Below, piece by piece: positions 63,623 through 64,000 of a DNA stretch of 64,000 bases (its first letter is position 1; the number at the start of each line of letters is the position of its first letter). The stretch lies in assembly GCA_036971615.1 (NCBI GenBank), contig JAYKKR010000004.1, forward strand, positions 558,001-622,000. Direction: 5' to 3'. This stretch comes from Amyloporia xantha. Taxonomy: Eukaryota > Basidiomycota > Agaricomycetes > Polyporales > Adustoporiaceae. The position numbers were made by a program, and so were the translations under genes. The notes under the pieces are model-generated. The model did no database searches and was not told the origin of the DNA. It saw nothing but the letters and a program-made list of their open reading frames with translations.

Positions 63623-64000
63623 AGACGGCGACCAGGGGGTGTATTAATGCGGTGTATAGTTTGTATATCGGTTCGTCATGTCGTCTAGATAGGGGCTAGG
63701 AGTCAATGCTATGTTCAAGTTTGGCGTGCAGGACAAAGCAGAAGATGGGGGGACCGCCTCCTATCTGTCTCGGCCGGAGCATCATATAAAGTGTAGCTGC
63801 ATGGGCCTTTGGTTCCTATGCAACCTTCAAAACATAGCGCCACGACGCCACGATTAGCCGGACCTAACGGAACTCACAAATGATATGCTGCTCCGCGTGT
63901 TGCTCAGACTGGGCGTTTCATTCGGCAGACATACGCAAGTAGAGATGCCAGAGAAATAGCTGGGAGATAACAATTGATTCCTTGGTTGAGTACACGAATG
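63623..64000. other. Window end, nothing recognised
   Basis: The last 378 bases after the ferric reductase stop show no gene or repeat. Confidence 0.5.

Overview
The window reads as nuclear DNA of a filamentous basidiomycete, most likely an Agaricomycete. Genes are cut by many short GT-AG introns, mostly 40-90 bp. Shikimate synthesis is encoded as one pentafunctional AROM gene. Other typical fungal families are present: a 7-TM DUF6534 protein, an RTA1-type exporter, GH128 glucanases, bis-haem ferric reductases, a Cdc4-type myosin light chain and a piece of Ty3/gypsy pol. No rRNA, tRNA, CRISPR or bacterial-style operon was seen. All gene models were spliced by eye from the sequence, so exon edges are approximate unless stated.

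Layout. 0-13 kb: an AT-rich patch (1-715), then four plus-strand genes: DUF6534 membrane protein (1.7-3.9 kb), RTA1-like exporter (5.5-7.0 kb), a conserved fungal integral membrane protein (9.0-11.0 kb) and a Cdc4-like EF-hand light chain (11.3-12.1 kb). 13-18 kb: two minus-strand secreted GH128 glucanases flank a probable decayed DUF6534-like locus; the left copy has a frameshift in its signal peptide. 19-25.6 kb: a NOPCHAP1-like gene (+), a phenol-hydroxylase-type FAD monooxygenase (-) and a 727-bp foldback transposon flanked by TA. 26-37.5 kb: mitochondrial type II NADH dehydrogenase (-), 3.5 kb of GC-rich low-complexity DNA, then AROM (-). 39.6-48.1 kb: a gypsy integrase fragment, a C2H2 zinc-finger gene, a 102-aa ORF with an overlapping uORF, an alpha/beta hydrolase and an AGC-like protein kinase, all minus. 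50.6-63.6 kb: two ferric reductase genes (+) enclose an unrecognised minus-strand locus, an uncharacterised two-TM protein (+) and an NAD-dependent epimerase (-).

Most genes look like unrelated housekeeping or accessory functions rather than one pathway. The two ferric reductases share a function, surface iron reduction, and the two GH128 genes share cell-wall beta-glucan remodelling. The most unusual non-coding feature is a pair of tandem hairpins at 57.48-57.67 kb whose inner stems differ by base changes compensated on the opposite arm, and which carry the same hexanucleotide loop. This suggests a structure under selection or a repeated structured element.
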